Positions 8,142-19,431 of a stretch of 64,000 nt of DNA are shown here, in pieces. Numbering within the stretch: the stretch's first letter is position 1; every line of letters begins with the position of its first letter. The DNA is taken from positions 33,113-97,112 of the forward strand of contig JAPLTF010000064.1 in assembly GCA_026398275.1 (NCBI GenBank). Reading direction: 5' to 3'. Origin of the DNA: Verrucomicrobiota bacterium (GTDB lineage: Bacteria > Verrucomicrobiota > Verrucomicrobiia > Chthoniobacterales > Terrimicrobiaceae). Below the pieces are notes generated by a model. It ran no database searches. It was not told where the DNA came from and saw only the letters and a list, made by a program, of their open reading frames with translations. Both the position numbers and the translations under genes were made by a program.

Positions 8142-9458
8142 ATGACAAAGAAACCAGCAGACTTGATTGGCGGCGACCTGATCGCCGAAGGCAAAACAAA
8201 AATCATCCTCGCCACCGGGCAGGATCCGGAAAAGGTGTTGGTCCGGTCCAAGGACGACATCACGGCGGGCGACGGGGCGAAGCACGATCTCATTGAAGGG
8301 AAGGCCGCGTTCGCCACCCAGACCACCTGCAATGTCTTCCGCCTCCTCAAGGCCTGCGGAGTTCCCGTGGCTTTCGAGGAGCAGATCGATGAGAAGACAT
8401 TCCTGGCACCGCTCTGCCAAATGCTTCCCTACGAGGTGGTGATCCGGCGTGAAGCCCACGGCTCCTACCTCAAGCGGATGCCCGGCCTCGCGAAAGGACA
8501 CCTGTTTCCCAAGCTTCTCGTCGAGTTTTTCCTCAAAACAAACGGCCGGAAATGGAAAGAACACACCCTCCCCTGCGACGATCCGCTCATGCAATACTCG
8601 GAAGAGGCGCGGACGATCGCCCTCCACGAGCCGTCCAAGCCGGTCCAGTCGCCATTTCTGGTTCTGCAGGAGGCCGAGGTCTTCAGCGATCCGGGCGAAT
8701 GGAAACTCTTTGCGGAAATCAAAAAGATCGCCGCGCGCGCATTCCTCATCCTCGAAAAAGCCTGGCAGATCGAAGGCCGGACGCTAGTCGATTTCAAAGT
8801 CGAGTTCGGCCTGACAAAGGACGGCTCGCTGCTCCTCGCCGACGTGATCGACAACGACTCGTGGAGGGTGCTCGAAAACGGCACCTATATCGACAAGCAG
8901 TCCTATCGCGACGGCGGGGACCTTGATGACGTTGCGGAGAAATACCGCCGAGTTGCCGGGATCACCGGCCACTTCCGCCTGCCGTTTCAGCAGATCGTCA
9001 TCTGGCGCGGGTCCGACAAGGACGACGTCTCGCCGGTGGTGAAGTCGCTCCAACAGCTGAGCGGAGGCTCAGCGGATCCGCAGCGCTTGAAGATCACAAC
9101 CGCGACCTGCTCGATCCACAAGGAGCCCGTGCGCGGCCTGAACGAGCTTCACGCTCTGGTCCAGCAGGTGCCGGACACCGTGGTGATCGCCTTCATCGGA
9201 CGCTCGAATGGTGCCGGTCCGACTCTGGCGGCTTCGACCACCGTTCCGGTCATCACCGTCCCCGCAAATTTCAAGGATTTCCCGGAGGACGTCTGGTCAT
9301 CGCTGCGGACGCCGTCGAACGTGCCGGTGACCACTGTGCTCGAACCCTCGAATGCGGCCATGGCCGCGCTCGGGATCCTGGCGCTGCGCAATCCCCAATT
9401 GCACATGTTCCTCCGTGAAAAACTGGAGGAGCGGCTGGTGAACACGATCCCGGTTTAG
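8142..9458 (+). CDS. Bifunctional PurC-PurE (PAICS-type): SAICAR synthetase fused to AIR carboxylase-like domain
   Basis: 438 aa from ATG 8142 (MTKKPADLIGGDLIAEGKTK); ATG 8112 is an in-frame alternative. Residues ~8-270 are SAICAR synthetase (EGKTKII, KDDITAGDGAKHD, VIRREAHGSYLKR, DFKVEFGL, LADVIDNDSWR). Residues ~285-435 are a PurE-type domain with VIWRGSDKDD, FIGRSNGAGPTLAA and PEDVWSSLRTPSNVPVTTVL. These PurE motifs match the class II, metazoan PAICS form (GRSNGxGP, DVWSSLRxPSG) rather than the usual bacterial class I PurE, and the domain order equals that of animal PAICS. The product carries out two consecutive steps of IMP synthesis. No other pur gene adjoins; purA is 12 kb away. Confidence 0.9.
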   Translation: MTKKPADLIGGDLIAEGKTKIILATGQDPEKVLVRSKDDITAGDGAKHDLIEGKAAFATQTTCNVFRLLKACGVPVAFEEQIDEKTFLAPLCQMLPYEVVIRREAHGSYLKRMPGLAKGHLFPKLLVEFFLKTNGRKWKEHTLPCDDPLMQYSEEARTIALHEPSKPVQSPFLVLQEAEVFSDPGEWKLFAEIKKIAARAFLILEKAWQIEGRTLVDFKVEFGLTKDGSLLLADVIDNDSWRVLENGTYIDKQSYRDGGDLDDVAEKYRRVAGITGHFRLPFQQIVIWRGSDKDDVSPVVKSLQQLSGGSADPQRLKITTATCSIHKEPVRGLNELHALVQQVPDTVVIAFIGRSNGAGPTLAASTTVPVITVPANFKDFPEDVWSSLRTPSNVPVTTVLEPSNAAMAALGILALRNPQLHMFLREKLEERLVNTIPV

Positions 9459-9478
9459 GCCCAATGCTGCGTTGTGGC

Positions 9479-9495
9479 GCAGGCGTCCCGCCTGC
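9479..9495. repeat. GCAGGCG-TCC-CGCCTGC palindromic repeat
   Basis: A 7-bp perfect stem with a TCC loop between the convergent PAICS and epimerase genes. It shares the GGCGTCCCGCC core with the repeats at 33825, 37128 and 40339, so it is one member of a dispersed REP-like family. It may also serve as a bidirectional terminator. Confidence 0.55.
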
Positions 9496-9515
9496 GAGGG
9501 CACCGTTTATTTCCA

Positions 9516-10412
9516 TCAAACGATTTCCCGCAAGCCGCTCGCGACATCGAATAGCGGACTCCACCCCGCCGCGCGCAATTTCGCGGCGTCAGAAGTCGAA
9601 TGGCGGATGTCGCCCGCCCGGACGGGCTCATGGAGGATTTCGGAGCGGGATCCGGTGAGATTGAGAATCTCCCGAACGAGCTCAGCAATCGTGAGCGCCG
9701 TCCCGTATCCGGCATTGAAGACTCCCTCCACCCCGGACGTTTCCGCGGCAAAGGCGAGGGCTCCGACGATGTCCTTCACATAGATGAAATCCCGCGTCTG
9801 CCCACCATCGCCGTAGATCGTGATCGGCTCATTCTTCCGTGCGCGCTGCAGGAATATGGGAACCGCCGCCGCATAGGCGCTGTTCGGATCCTGCCTCGGC
9901 CCGAAGACGTTGAAAAACCTCAGGCAGGCGGTCGAAAGCCACTTCTCCCGGGCATAGAGGCCGCAGTAATATTCTCCATCCAGCTTCGTGATGGCGTAGG
10001 GGCTCCTCGGATCGGGCACCATCGTCTCCACTTTCGGCTGGATGGGATTTTCTCCGTAAACCGCGGCAGAGCTGGCGAAGCAAAGCTTTTTCACCCCGTG
10101 CTTCCGCGCGGATTCCAGGACGTTGAGCAGACCGAGAATGTTGATGTTCACGGTTTCCGCCGGCTGCGACATCGACTCCGGCACGCTCACGAGCGCGGCC
10201 AGATGAAACACAAAGTCGACCCCACGCATCACCTCGTCCACCAGCGCTGCGTCCAGGATGGACCCCTCCACGAACCGGCATTTGACATGCTCGAGGTTGC
10301 GTCGATGCCCGGTGCGCAGGTTGTCCAGAACAACCACCTCGCCCAGATTCTGGTAGTGCTCCACCACATGGCTCCCGATGAATCCGCTTCCTCCCGTCAC
10401 CAGAATTTTCAT
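9516..10412 (-). CDS. NAD-dependent UDP-hexose/hexosamine 4-epimerase (extended SDR)
   Basis: 298 aa. It has the Rossmann motif TGGSGFIG at residue 7, the catalytic SSAAVYG and YAITKLDGE (YxxxK), and the downstream motifs NVFGPRQDPNSAYAAA and YGDGGQTRDFIYVKDI characteristic of GalE/WbpP-type UDP-GlcNAc/UDP-Glc 4-epimerases. Its start overlaps the stop of the upstream kinase gene (ATGA), so the kinase is translated first. Pairing with an N-acetylhexosamine 1-kinase-like gene suggests interconversion of UDP-GlcNAc and UDP-GalNAc in amino-sugar salvage. Confidence 0.85.
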   Translation of the reverse strand: MKILVTGGSGFIGSHVVEHYQNLGEVVVLDNLRTGHRRNLEHVKCRFVEGSILDAALVDEVMRGVDFVFHLAALVSVPESMSQPAETVNINILGLLNVLESARKHGVKKLCFASSAAVYGENPIQPKVETMVPDPRSPYAITKLDGEYYCGLYAREKWLSTACLRFFNVFGPRQDPNSAYAAAVPIFLQRARKNEPITIYGDGGQTRDFIYVKDIVGALAFAAETSGVEGVFNAGYGTALTIAELVREILNLTGSRSEILHEPVRAGDIRHSTSDAAKLRAAGWSPLFDVASGLREIV

Positions 10413-11512
10413 TTTGTCATGCTTTCCACGAGATCCGTCATTTCCTTTTCCTGATCCTCAATGCTCCGGACCAGAGCCAATTGGGTCCTGCACCGGTCAA
10501 GATTATGTGCCGGGCGCTTGATCTTGAAATAGACGTCTCCCTCCAGGTGGTCGGTCAAAAACCGGATCCCGATCTCCAAGGCGATCAGCTTCCCGGAAAA
10601 CACCAGATGGCTTTTCTCCGTCTCGTTTAAAAATTCTCCCGCCGTGGTCAGATACCCCCGGACCAACGCCTCGAACATCGGCATCTGCATGCGGACTTTG
10701 GTGAGGTCGGTTTCATCCTCCGCCGCCGGGCTTGTCGCCGTGCGCACCATGTCCCCGAAGTCGTAGAGCGCGAGGCCGGGCATGACGGTGTCGAGATCGA
10801 TGACGCAGACCCCCGTTTCCGTGGTGTCGTCGATCATCACGTTGTTCAGCTTCGTGTCGTTGTGGGTGACACGTTCCGGGATGAGCCCGCGGGCATTCAG
10901 ATCGAGCAGGACATCCACCATGTCTTGACGCTCACAAACAAACTTCCACTCCGCCTCCACCGACGACAGCCGCCCGTGCGGATCCTCCTCCACCACCTGC
11001 CGGAGACGTTCATACCGCGCCCTCGTATTATGAAAGTCCGGGATGGTTTCGTGGAGGCGGATGCCTTCCATTCCGGCGAGAAGCTGCTGAAATTCCCCGA
11101 ACGCCCGGGCCACCTCGTAGGCCTGACGGGTATCCCGGATGATGTCATACGTCCGGGCTCCCTCGATGAATGGATAGCAGCGCCAATAGCCGCCCTCCTC
11201 ATCCTGGTGGAAGGCCTTCCCGTCGGTCGCAGGAATCACCCGGAGCGAGCGCCGCGAAATGTCCGGAATCTCCGCCAGTTCCAGCCGTCGCCTCGTCTCG
11301 TCGGTCACCCGCTGGATGTTCTCCATCAGGGCCGGCGGATTTTTAAAAATCCGGTGGTTGATTCGCTGGAAGATATACCGGACCCGCGTCCCCGCCTGGC
11401 CGAACGCGGCCGCGTAAGTGTCGTTGATGTGCCCGCCGCCATGCGGACGGCTTTCGAGCAACGTGCCGTATATCTGAAAGGCATGGCTGATATGGAGGAC
11501 GGGATCGTTCAT
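10409..11512 (-). CDS. APH-fold sugar kinase, N-acetylhexosamine 1-kinase (NahK)-like
   Basis: 367 aa from ATG 11512; an in-frame TTG at 11527 is the alternative. The protein kinase-like APH fold shows the catalytic loop HNDTKLNNVM and the metal-binding VIDLDTVMPG followed by YDFGDMVRT. The N-terminal GGGHINDTY and IFQRINHRIFKNPPALMENI resemble NahK and its phosphotransferase relatives. The expected reaction is ATP-dependent phosphorylation of GlcNAc/GalNAc at C1. ATGA overlap with the 4-epimerase gene supports a shared hexosamine pathway. Sugar specificity is inference. Confidence 0.78.
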   Translation of the reverse strand: MNDPVLHISHAFQIYGTLLESRPHGGGHINDTYAAAFGQAGTRVRYIFQRINHRIFKNPPALMENIQRVTDETRRRLELAEIPDISRRSLRVIPATDGKAFHQDEEGGYWRCYPFIEGARTYDIIRDTRQAYEVARAFGEFQQLLAGMEGIRLHETIPDFHNTRARYERLRQVVEEDPHGRLSSVEAEWKFVCERQDMVDVLLDLNARGLIPERVTHNDTKLNNVMIDDTTETGVCVIDLDTVMPGLALYDFGDMVRTATSPAAEDETDLTKVRMQMPMFEALVRGYLTTAGEFLNETEKSHLVFSGKLIALEIGIRFLTDHLEGDVYFKIKRPAHNLDRCRTQLALVRSIEDQEKEMTDLVESMTK

Positions 11513-11554
11513 GAGGCAGGATTCCAAACTTTTCGCGGAAAGTGAAACAGATTT

Positions 11555-11590
11555 CCTATTTATGCAATATCATAATGTATTGCAAATAGG
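11555..11590. promoter_or_regulatory. Imperfect AT-rich dyad in the NahK/recO divergent intergenic region
   Basis: CCTATTT-at-GCAATA and TATTGCAAATAGG form 13-bp arms, with a 2-nt bulge in the left one, around an 8-nt AT-rich centre. It is the only strongly AT-rich segment in this GC-rich region and lies about 45 bp from the kinase start, so it is a plausible operator over the promoter of the hexosamine operon. No regulator is identified. Confidence 0.45.
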
Positions 11591-11628
11591 ACATGGGTGC
11601 AGGACAAATTTCTTCCAGCCCCATGGGT

Positions 11629-11665
11629 GCGCCCTCCAAGCCCGGAGGGTAGACGACAAGGGCGC
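11629..11665. repeat. Nested inverted repeat upstream of recO
   Basis: The outer arms GCGCCCT (11629-11635) and AGGGCGC (11659-11665) enclose the inner hairpin CCCTCC-aagccc-GGAGGG. The length and composition resemble the other REP-like palindromes of this window. It lies in non-coding DNA between the dyad at 11555 and the recO start. Confidence 0.4.
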
Positions 11666-11734
11666 GACGCGACATCCGGCCAGCTTCTACCGCAGCATCG
11701 CGCGGCAACCAATGCTGTTTTTTTTCAAAAAAAT

Positions 11735-12283
11735 ATGAGACAAACCCGCGTGGAGCACACTCCGGCGATTTTGATCCGCAGGCGGGCATGGGGCGATACC
11801 AGCTGGATCGTCACGTGGCTGACTCTCGGGCAGGGGAAGGTCACCACGATGGCCCGGGGGGCGCGGCGGCCCGCCAGCCCGTTCTCAGGAAAGCTCGACC
11901 TCTTTTACATCGGCGAAATCTCGTTCGTCGCCTCAAGAAAGTCCTCCCTGCATGCTCTCCGGGAGGTTCATATTCTCGAGCCCTTCGATGCAGCCAGGCT
12001 CCCGGGCGCAAACCTCTTTTTGTGCAGCTACTTTGCGGAGCTTGCGGATCTGGTGACCGAGCCCGGCTCCCCGGTTACCGGAATCTTCGATCTCCTCACC
12101 CGGGCGCTGACCCATCTCAAGGCCGCACCCGCCTCCCTTCGCGCGCTCGAGTTTTTCGAGCAAGAGCTCGTGCGAATGATGGGGATCAATGATGCCGCGG
12201 CTCATCCCCTCTCCGCTTTGGAGGCCCACTGCGGACGGATTCCCAAATCGCGGACCGCGCTCCTCCGGCAGCTGAAAACGTAA
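11735..12283 (+). CDS. recO: DNA repair protein RecO
   Basis: 182 aa from ATG 11735 (MRQTRVEHTPAIL); earlier in-frame starts lie in the repeat-rich leader. The N-terminal OB-fold is recognisable: TPAILIRRRAWGDTSWIVTW followed by GQGKVTTMARGARR matches the RecO_N consensus. The C-terminal helical part (LCSYFAELADLV, GIFDLLTRAL, LRALEFFEQELVRMMG) follows, but the protein stops short of the usual ~240 aa and has no Cys4 zinc motif. RecO loads RecA onto SSB-coated single-stranded DNA in the RecFOR pathway. Confidence 0.8.
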   Translation: MRQTRVEHTPAILIRRRAWGDTSWIVTWLTLGQGKVTTMARGARRPASPFSGKLDLFYIGEISFVASRKSSLHALREVHILEPFDAARLPGANLFLCSYFAELADLVTEPGSPVTGIFDLLTRALTHLKAAPASLRALEFFEQELVRMMGINDAAAHPLSALEAHCGRIPKSRTALLRQLKT

Positions 12284-12326
12284 AAATCCTCTCGTCTCAA
12301 AGCGGCGCATCGGATAGGAAAATGCC

Positions 12327-13136
12327 ATGCAGACAACCGCAAATTTATGGGAGGTTCTCTGCAAGGATTTGGAAGCGCAGCGCAGCGAGGCATCCCGCGA
12401 GCAGCACCGCCTTGCAGCCCAGAAGTTCAAGGAGGCCGCGCAGCAGGTCTTCCGGGCCAGCAGCCCCCGCCTGAGCGACGCGCTGGAAATCGCTGGGGAC
12501 GTCTGCCAGGCCGCAGGTTTTTTCTCAGACTCCGTGCAGGATTTCAAAGACTCCCTCGCCCACAATCTTGAGAATGGAAATATCGCGGCGGCGGCGCGCG
12601 TCGCCGCAAAGCTGGCGCTGCTTTCCGAGCATCAGGGCGAGGAGGCGGCAGCGAGGCGCTACTACGGCCAGGCCATCGAGCTCTACGAGGCGGCGCACGA
12701 CTATTCGCAGCACTGCATGCTGGCCAGCAACCTGGCCGGGCTGGAAAAACATGCGGGCAATTTTCCCGCATGCGAGCGGCACTACCTGCAGGCGCTGGAA
12801 ACAGCCGTGAGGCTGCACGGGGAGGTCCACCCCTCGGTCGCCCTCGTCTGCAACAACCTCGCCGTCGCCTACACCGAGGCGGGCGACTGGGTGCGGGCGG
12901 AAAACCTGCACATGCGGGCGCTCGGAATCCGCGAGCAGGTCTTTGGCGCGATGCACCCGGAAGTGGCCCAATCCCTCGCCAACCTCGCCGTCGTCTACCA
13001 TTCCAGCTCAAACTTTGACAAAGCCCGCAGCTACTACAACGCCGCGATGAAAACCTACCTCGCCTTCAAAAAACCGGATGCGCCGGAACTCATCTCGCTG
13101 AAGGCAAACCTCGCAAAGCTCAGCGCCGGAAAATGA
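12327..13136 (+). CDS. Tetratricopeptide (TPR) repeat protein, kinesin light chain-type
   Basis: 269 aa, entirely alpha-helical in appearance. At least three tandem 42-residue TPRs are visible in the C-terminal half (e.g. HPSVALVCNNLAVAYTEAGD, HPEVAQSLANLAVVYHSSSN), spaced as in kinesin-light-chain repeats. There is no signal peptide, so it is probably a cytosolic protein-protein interaction scaffold. The stop overlaps the start of the heptose adenylyltransferase gene, suggesting co-translation. The partner is unknown. Confidence 0.8.
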   Translation: MQTTANLWEVLCKDLEAQRSEASREQHRLAAQKFKEAAQQVFRASSPRLSDALEIAGDVCQAAGFFSDSVQDFKDSLAHNLENGNIAAAARVAAKLALLSEHQGEEAAARRYYGQAIELYEAAHDYSQHCMLASNLAGLEKHAGNFPACERHYLQALETAVRLHGEVHPSVALVCNNLAVAYTEAGDWVRAENLHMRALGIREQVFGAMHPEVAQSLANLAVVYHSSSNFDKARSYYNAAMKTYLAFKKPDAPELISLKANLAKLSAGK

Positions 13137-13627
13137 TGTCCCCGGTGATCCTGACCCCCACGGAAGCCCGCGCCGAACGCGACCGCCTCGTGAAGGAGGG
13201 CAAGCAGCTGGTCTTCACCAACGGATGCTTCGACATCCTGCACCGCGGGCACGCGGATTACCTTGCGTTCGCTCGCGCCCAGGGCGATGCGCTCTGCGTC
13301 GGGTTGAACAGCGACGCATCTGTCCGCCGGAGCAAGGGCCCTGCCCGCCCGGTCAACCCCGAAGGCGACAGGGCGTTCGTGGTCGGATCCCTGCGCGCCG
13401 TGGATTTTGTTGTGATCTTTGATGAGGACGAGCCGAAGGATCTCATCGCGCAGATCCTTCCCCAGGTCCTCGTCAAAGGCAAAGACTGGGCGCACTACGT
13501 CAGCGGGCGGGAGATCGTCGAGGCAAACGGCGGCCGCATCGTCCTCGCCGACATGGTTGTCGGACGGTCCACGACCAGCACCATCGAGCGCGTGATCGCG
13601 AGCCAGGCAAGGATACCGGAACCATGA
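13133..13627 (+). CDS. rfaE2: D-glycero-beta-D-manno-heptose 1-phosphate adenylyltransferase (RfaE domain II)
   Basis: 164 aa, a stand-alone version of the C-terminal domain of HldE. The nucleotidyltransferase motifs FTNGCFDILHRGHADYL (HxGH), GLNSDASVRRSKGPARPVN and GRSTTSTIERV are intact. It activates heptose-1-phosphate with ATP to ADP-heptose for LPS inner core. This implies a Gram-negative envelope and a separate heptose kinase elsewhere. It overlaps the TPR gene; ATG 13133 and ATG 13136 are both possible starts. Confidence 0.9.
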   Translation: MMSPVILTPTEARAERDRLVKEGKQLVFTNGCFDILHRGHADYLAFARAQGDALCVGLNSDASVRRSKGPARPVNPEGDRAFVVGSLRAVDFVVIFDEDEPKDLIAQILPQVLVKGKDWAHYVSGREIVEANGGRIVLADMVVGRSTTSTIERVIASQARIPEP

Positions 13628-13663
13628 TCCCGCCTTTCTGATCCTTGAACACAAAAACGAAAA

Positions 13664-13695
13664 CGACCGCCGGCAGATGATCCTGCGGGCGGTCG
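13664..13695 (-). terminator. Intrinsic terminator of the TIGR04073 gene
   Basis: CGACCGCCGGCAG and CTGCGGGCGGTCG pair (one mismatch) around a 6-nt loop. Read on the minus strand, the hairpin is followed directly by TTTTCGTTTTTGTG. It also lies just behind the plus-strand rfaE2 gene and may act for both. Confidence 0.75.
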
Positions 13696-13717
13696 TCGAA
13701 AGCGAATGTCGCTCCGA

Positions 13718-14134
13718 TCAGTTCGGATCCCGCTGGTAGGTGCGGCAGTAATTGTAGCGGGTGTCGAATCCGAGCTCCGGCGGAAACTCCTGGTATCCCG
13801 AGTTGATCCAGGGGATGTCGCTGCGATAAGGAGGATAGTAAGTGCCGCGTTTTGTCGGAAACGGGAAGAGTGCGACCTCGTAGACCCCGTAGCCCAAGCG
13901 GGCAAAGAACCGGCCCACACCGCGCACGAGACCGTAGCTGAAGGCTGCCGAATTTCCTTCGGCGTAGTTGACCGCCGTCATGCTGTCGATGATTTCTGTG
14001 ACCCCGAAGGCGATGTTACCGATTCCGCGTCCCAGTTTGCGTGTCGGACCGTAGTCCGAGGCCGGGGGAGCTTGGATATCCGCAAACGCCGTGGCGGTGA
14101 ATGTCAGGATGAGCAGGAGGGCGGCAAATTTCAT
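13718..14134 (-). CDS. Exosortase system-associated protein, TIGR04073 family
   Basis: 138 aa with a cleavable signal peptide (KFAALLLILTFTATAFA). The mature part has RKLGRGIGNIAFGVTEIID, a glycine-rich middle GLVRGVGRFFARLGYGVYEV and FPFPTKRGTYYPPYRSD, the pattern of the TIGR04073 family found in PEP-CTERM/exosortase genomes. It is probably periplasmic or surface-associated; molecular role unknown. A PEP-CTERM substrate is encoded at 29590-30489. Confidence 0.75.
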   Translation of the reverse strand: MKFAALLLILTFTATAFADIQAPPASDYGPTRKLGRGIGNIAFGVTEIIDSMTAVNYAEGNSAAFSYGLVRGVGRFFARLGYGVYEVALFPFPTKRGTYYPPYRSDIPWINSGYQEFPPELGFDTRYNYCRTYQRDPN

Positions 14135-14182
14135 ACAGATCGTTTTAAAGCGGAATTTTTCCCGGAAAGCAAGAAGAAACCT

Positions 14183-17383
<3,201 letters not shown>

Positions 17384-17527
17384 GATGCGGCGGGCAGGTT
17401 ACGACAACACGGACACAAAGGGCAACGAAATGCGTGACGGGAATTTTTTGCCCGTGCCCGCCGGAAACGTTTTGCCTCGCAAAACCAGCCGACTTCAGCT
17501 AGGAGAGGATCTTCCCCAAAAGCGCGC

Positions 17528-18076
17528 ATGAAAGGAATCGTTTTCACGAAGTTTATCGAGATGGTCGAGGCGCAGTTCTCGATCGATACGGCCGAGGATA
17601 TGATCGAGGCATGCGATCTACCCAACGGGGGGGCCTACACATCGGTTGGGACCTATGACCACCAGGAGATGGTGGCGCTGCTCGTCCAGCTCTCCCGGAT
17701 GACCGGAAAGCCGGTTCCGGACCTTCTGCGCGCCTACGGCAACTTCCTTTTCGGACAGTTTGTGCAGCTCTACCCCGTCTTTTTCAACGGCGTCACATCT
17801 TCGCTTGCCTTTGTGGGACTGATTGATGGCGTCATTCATGTGGAGGTTTTAAAGCTTTACCCCGACGCCCAGCTGCCGAGATTCGAAACGCTGTCCCGAT
17901 CGGATGATGAGCTGAAGGTCGTCTACCGCTCGGACCGGCATTTGGGCGATCTGGCGGAAGGGCTTCTTGAAGCCTGCATCGCCCACTTCGGAGAGCAGGC
18001 ATCCGTATCTCTCAAGCGCGAGAATTTGGAGGAACCGGGAGAACCTGTATGCTTCACGATGACACGTCGCCTGTGA
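17528..18076 (+). CDS. H-NOX (heme nitric oxide/oxygen-binding) sensor protein
   Basis: 182 aa, the standard length of a stand-alone bacterial H-NOX. The proximal heme ligand is His104 in GVIHVEV, and the propionate-binding YxSxR motif is Tyr133-Ser135-Arg137 (VVYRSDRHL). The N-terminus MKGIVFTKFIEMVE and RAYGNFLF are family hallmarks. It binds NO at ferrous heme in the cytosol and normally controls a partner kinase or cyclase. The downstream hybrid kinase overlaps it by 28 bp, so that kinase is the evident partner. Confidence 0.92.
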   Translation: MKGIVFTKFIEMVEAQFSIDTAEDMIEACDLPNGGAYTSVGTYDHQEMVALLVQLSRMTGKPVPDLLRAYGNFLFGQFVQLYPVFFNGVTSSLAFVGLIDGVIHVEVLKLYPDAQLPRFETLSRSDDELKVVYRSDRHLGDLAEGLLEACIAHFGEQASVSLKRENLEEPGEPVCFTMTRRL

Positions 18077-19431
18077 ACCCTGCTGTGGAGCGCGCCCTGC
18101 GCCGCGCGGCAAGGGAACGGGCTGCCCGCCAGGAGGCGGAGTCGCTTCTGGAACGGAAAAGCCTGGAGCTCTACCAGACGAACGAGAAGCTTCGTCTGCA
18201 GGCGCAGGATCTGGAAGATTTGGTGAGGATCCGGACGGCCGCCCTGGAGAAAGCTCTCGAGTCGGCCCAATCCGCCACATCCGCAAAGAGCAATTTTCTC
18301 GCCATGATGAGCCATGAGATCCGCACCCCGCTGAACGGGATCATCGGGATCGCCGACATGCTTTTTCTCTCGCCGCTCGACGATGAGCAATCCGCTCATC
18401 TGAACCTCCTGGTTCAAAGCGGCCACACCCTGCTGGCACTGATCAATGACATCCTGGATTTCTCAAAAATTGAAGCCGGCCACCTGGAATTGGAGGCGAG
18501 GGAATTTGATCCCGCGATGGAATTGCAGAGCACGGCGGCCATCTATCGCCCGACGGCCCAGGCAAAAGGTCTGGAAATTGAGCTCGTGCTCGGGGAGTTG
18601 CCTGTCGCTGTCCGTGGCGACAGCCACCGGCTCCGGCAGGTCGTCTCCAACATCCTCTCCAACGCCATCAAGTTCACATCGAAGGGAAAGGTTTCGCTGG
18701 GGGCGGCAGCGAGGAGGGAATCCTCCGGCAGATGGAGGATCGGGATCGAGGTGAAGGACACCGGAATCGGAATCCCCCGGGAGTCGCTTGCGCATCTGTT
18801 CGAACCCTTCTCTCAGGCCGACAGCTCCACCACTCGAAAATTCGGCGGCACCGGGCTCGGGTTGGCGATTTGCAAGCGCCTCACCGAAGCCATGGACGGA
18901 GGGATCAGCGTGGACAGCGGGCCGGGCGGCTCAACGTTTCACTTCCATGTCCATTTCGATGCGGCAGCCTCTTCCTCCCTGGCTTCGCGCCGGGATGAGA
19001 GCCCCATCCACCCGGCGAGCCCATGCGAGCTCTCGGTTCTTCTCGTCGAGGACAACGCGATCAACCAGACCGTTGCCCTCACGCTTCTGAAAAGGCTCGG
19101 CCAGAGGACAAGCCTGGCGGATACCGGTCGCAAGGCGGTGGAGATGATCGCCGCAGGCCACTACGATCTCGTGTTTATGGACATGCAGATGCCGGAGATG
19201 GACGGCATCGAGGCCACGAAATCCGTGCGCCATCTGGATCTGAAAAAACAGCCGCGAATCATCGCACTCACGGCAAATGCGTTCGAGGCCGACCGGGAAA
19301 GGTGCCTGTCTGCAGGGATGGACGGATTCGTCTCGAAGCCGTTCCGCCTCGATGACCTTCGCCGGGAGATTTGCGACGCCTGTCTCAGGTGTCCGACCCG
19401 TCCCGCCGGCACCCCGGTCGCCGGGGCTTAA
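18049..19431 (+). CDS. Soluble hybrid histidine kinase, H-NOX-associated
   Basis: 460 aa, no membrane segment. A coiled coil covers residues ~10-85, then HisKA with His89 ([15 protein letters not shown]), HATPase_c (N box [14 protein letters not shown]1 DTGIGIP, G2 GGTGLGLAI) and a C-terminal receiver with Asp378 ([12 protein letters not shown]). Start at ATG 18049 inside the H-NOX gene gives tight coupling. It lacks its own sensory domain, so H-NOX most likely supplies the NO signal, as in other H-NOX/HnoK pairs. No dedicated output regulator adjoins. The stop overlaps the rplK stop on the other strand. Confidence 0.92.
   Translation: MLHDDTSPVNPAVERALRRAARERAARQEAESLLERKSLELYQTNEKLRLQAQDLEDLVRIRTAALEKALESAQSATSAKSNFLAMMSHEIRTPLNGIIGIADMLFLSPLDDEQSAHLNLLVQSGHTLLALINDILDFSKIEAGHLELEAREFDPAMELQSTAAIYRPTAQAKGLEIELVLGELPVAVRGDSHRLRQVVSNILSNAIKFTSKGKVSLGAAARRESSGRWRIGIEVKDTGIGIPRESLAHLFEPFSQADSSTTRKFGGTGLGLAICKRLTEAMDGGISVDSGPGGSTFHFHVHFDAAASSSLASRRDESPIHPASPCELSVLLVEDNAINQTVALTLLKRLGQRTSLADTGRKAVEMIAAGHYDLVFMDMQMPEMDGIEATKSVRHLDLKKQPRIIALTANAFEADRERCLSAGMDGFVSKPFRLDDLRREICDACLRCPTRPAGTPVAGA

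Noticed and set aside
12525..13011. Minus-strand open frames across the TPR gene
   Set aside because: They are opposite a well-supported TPR protein and are Arg/Pro/Ala-rich shadows.
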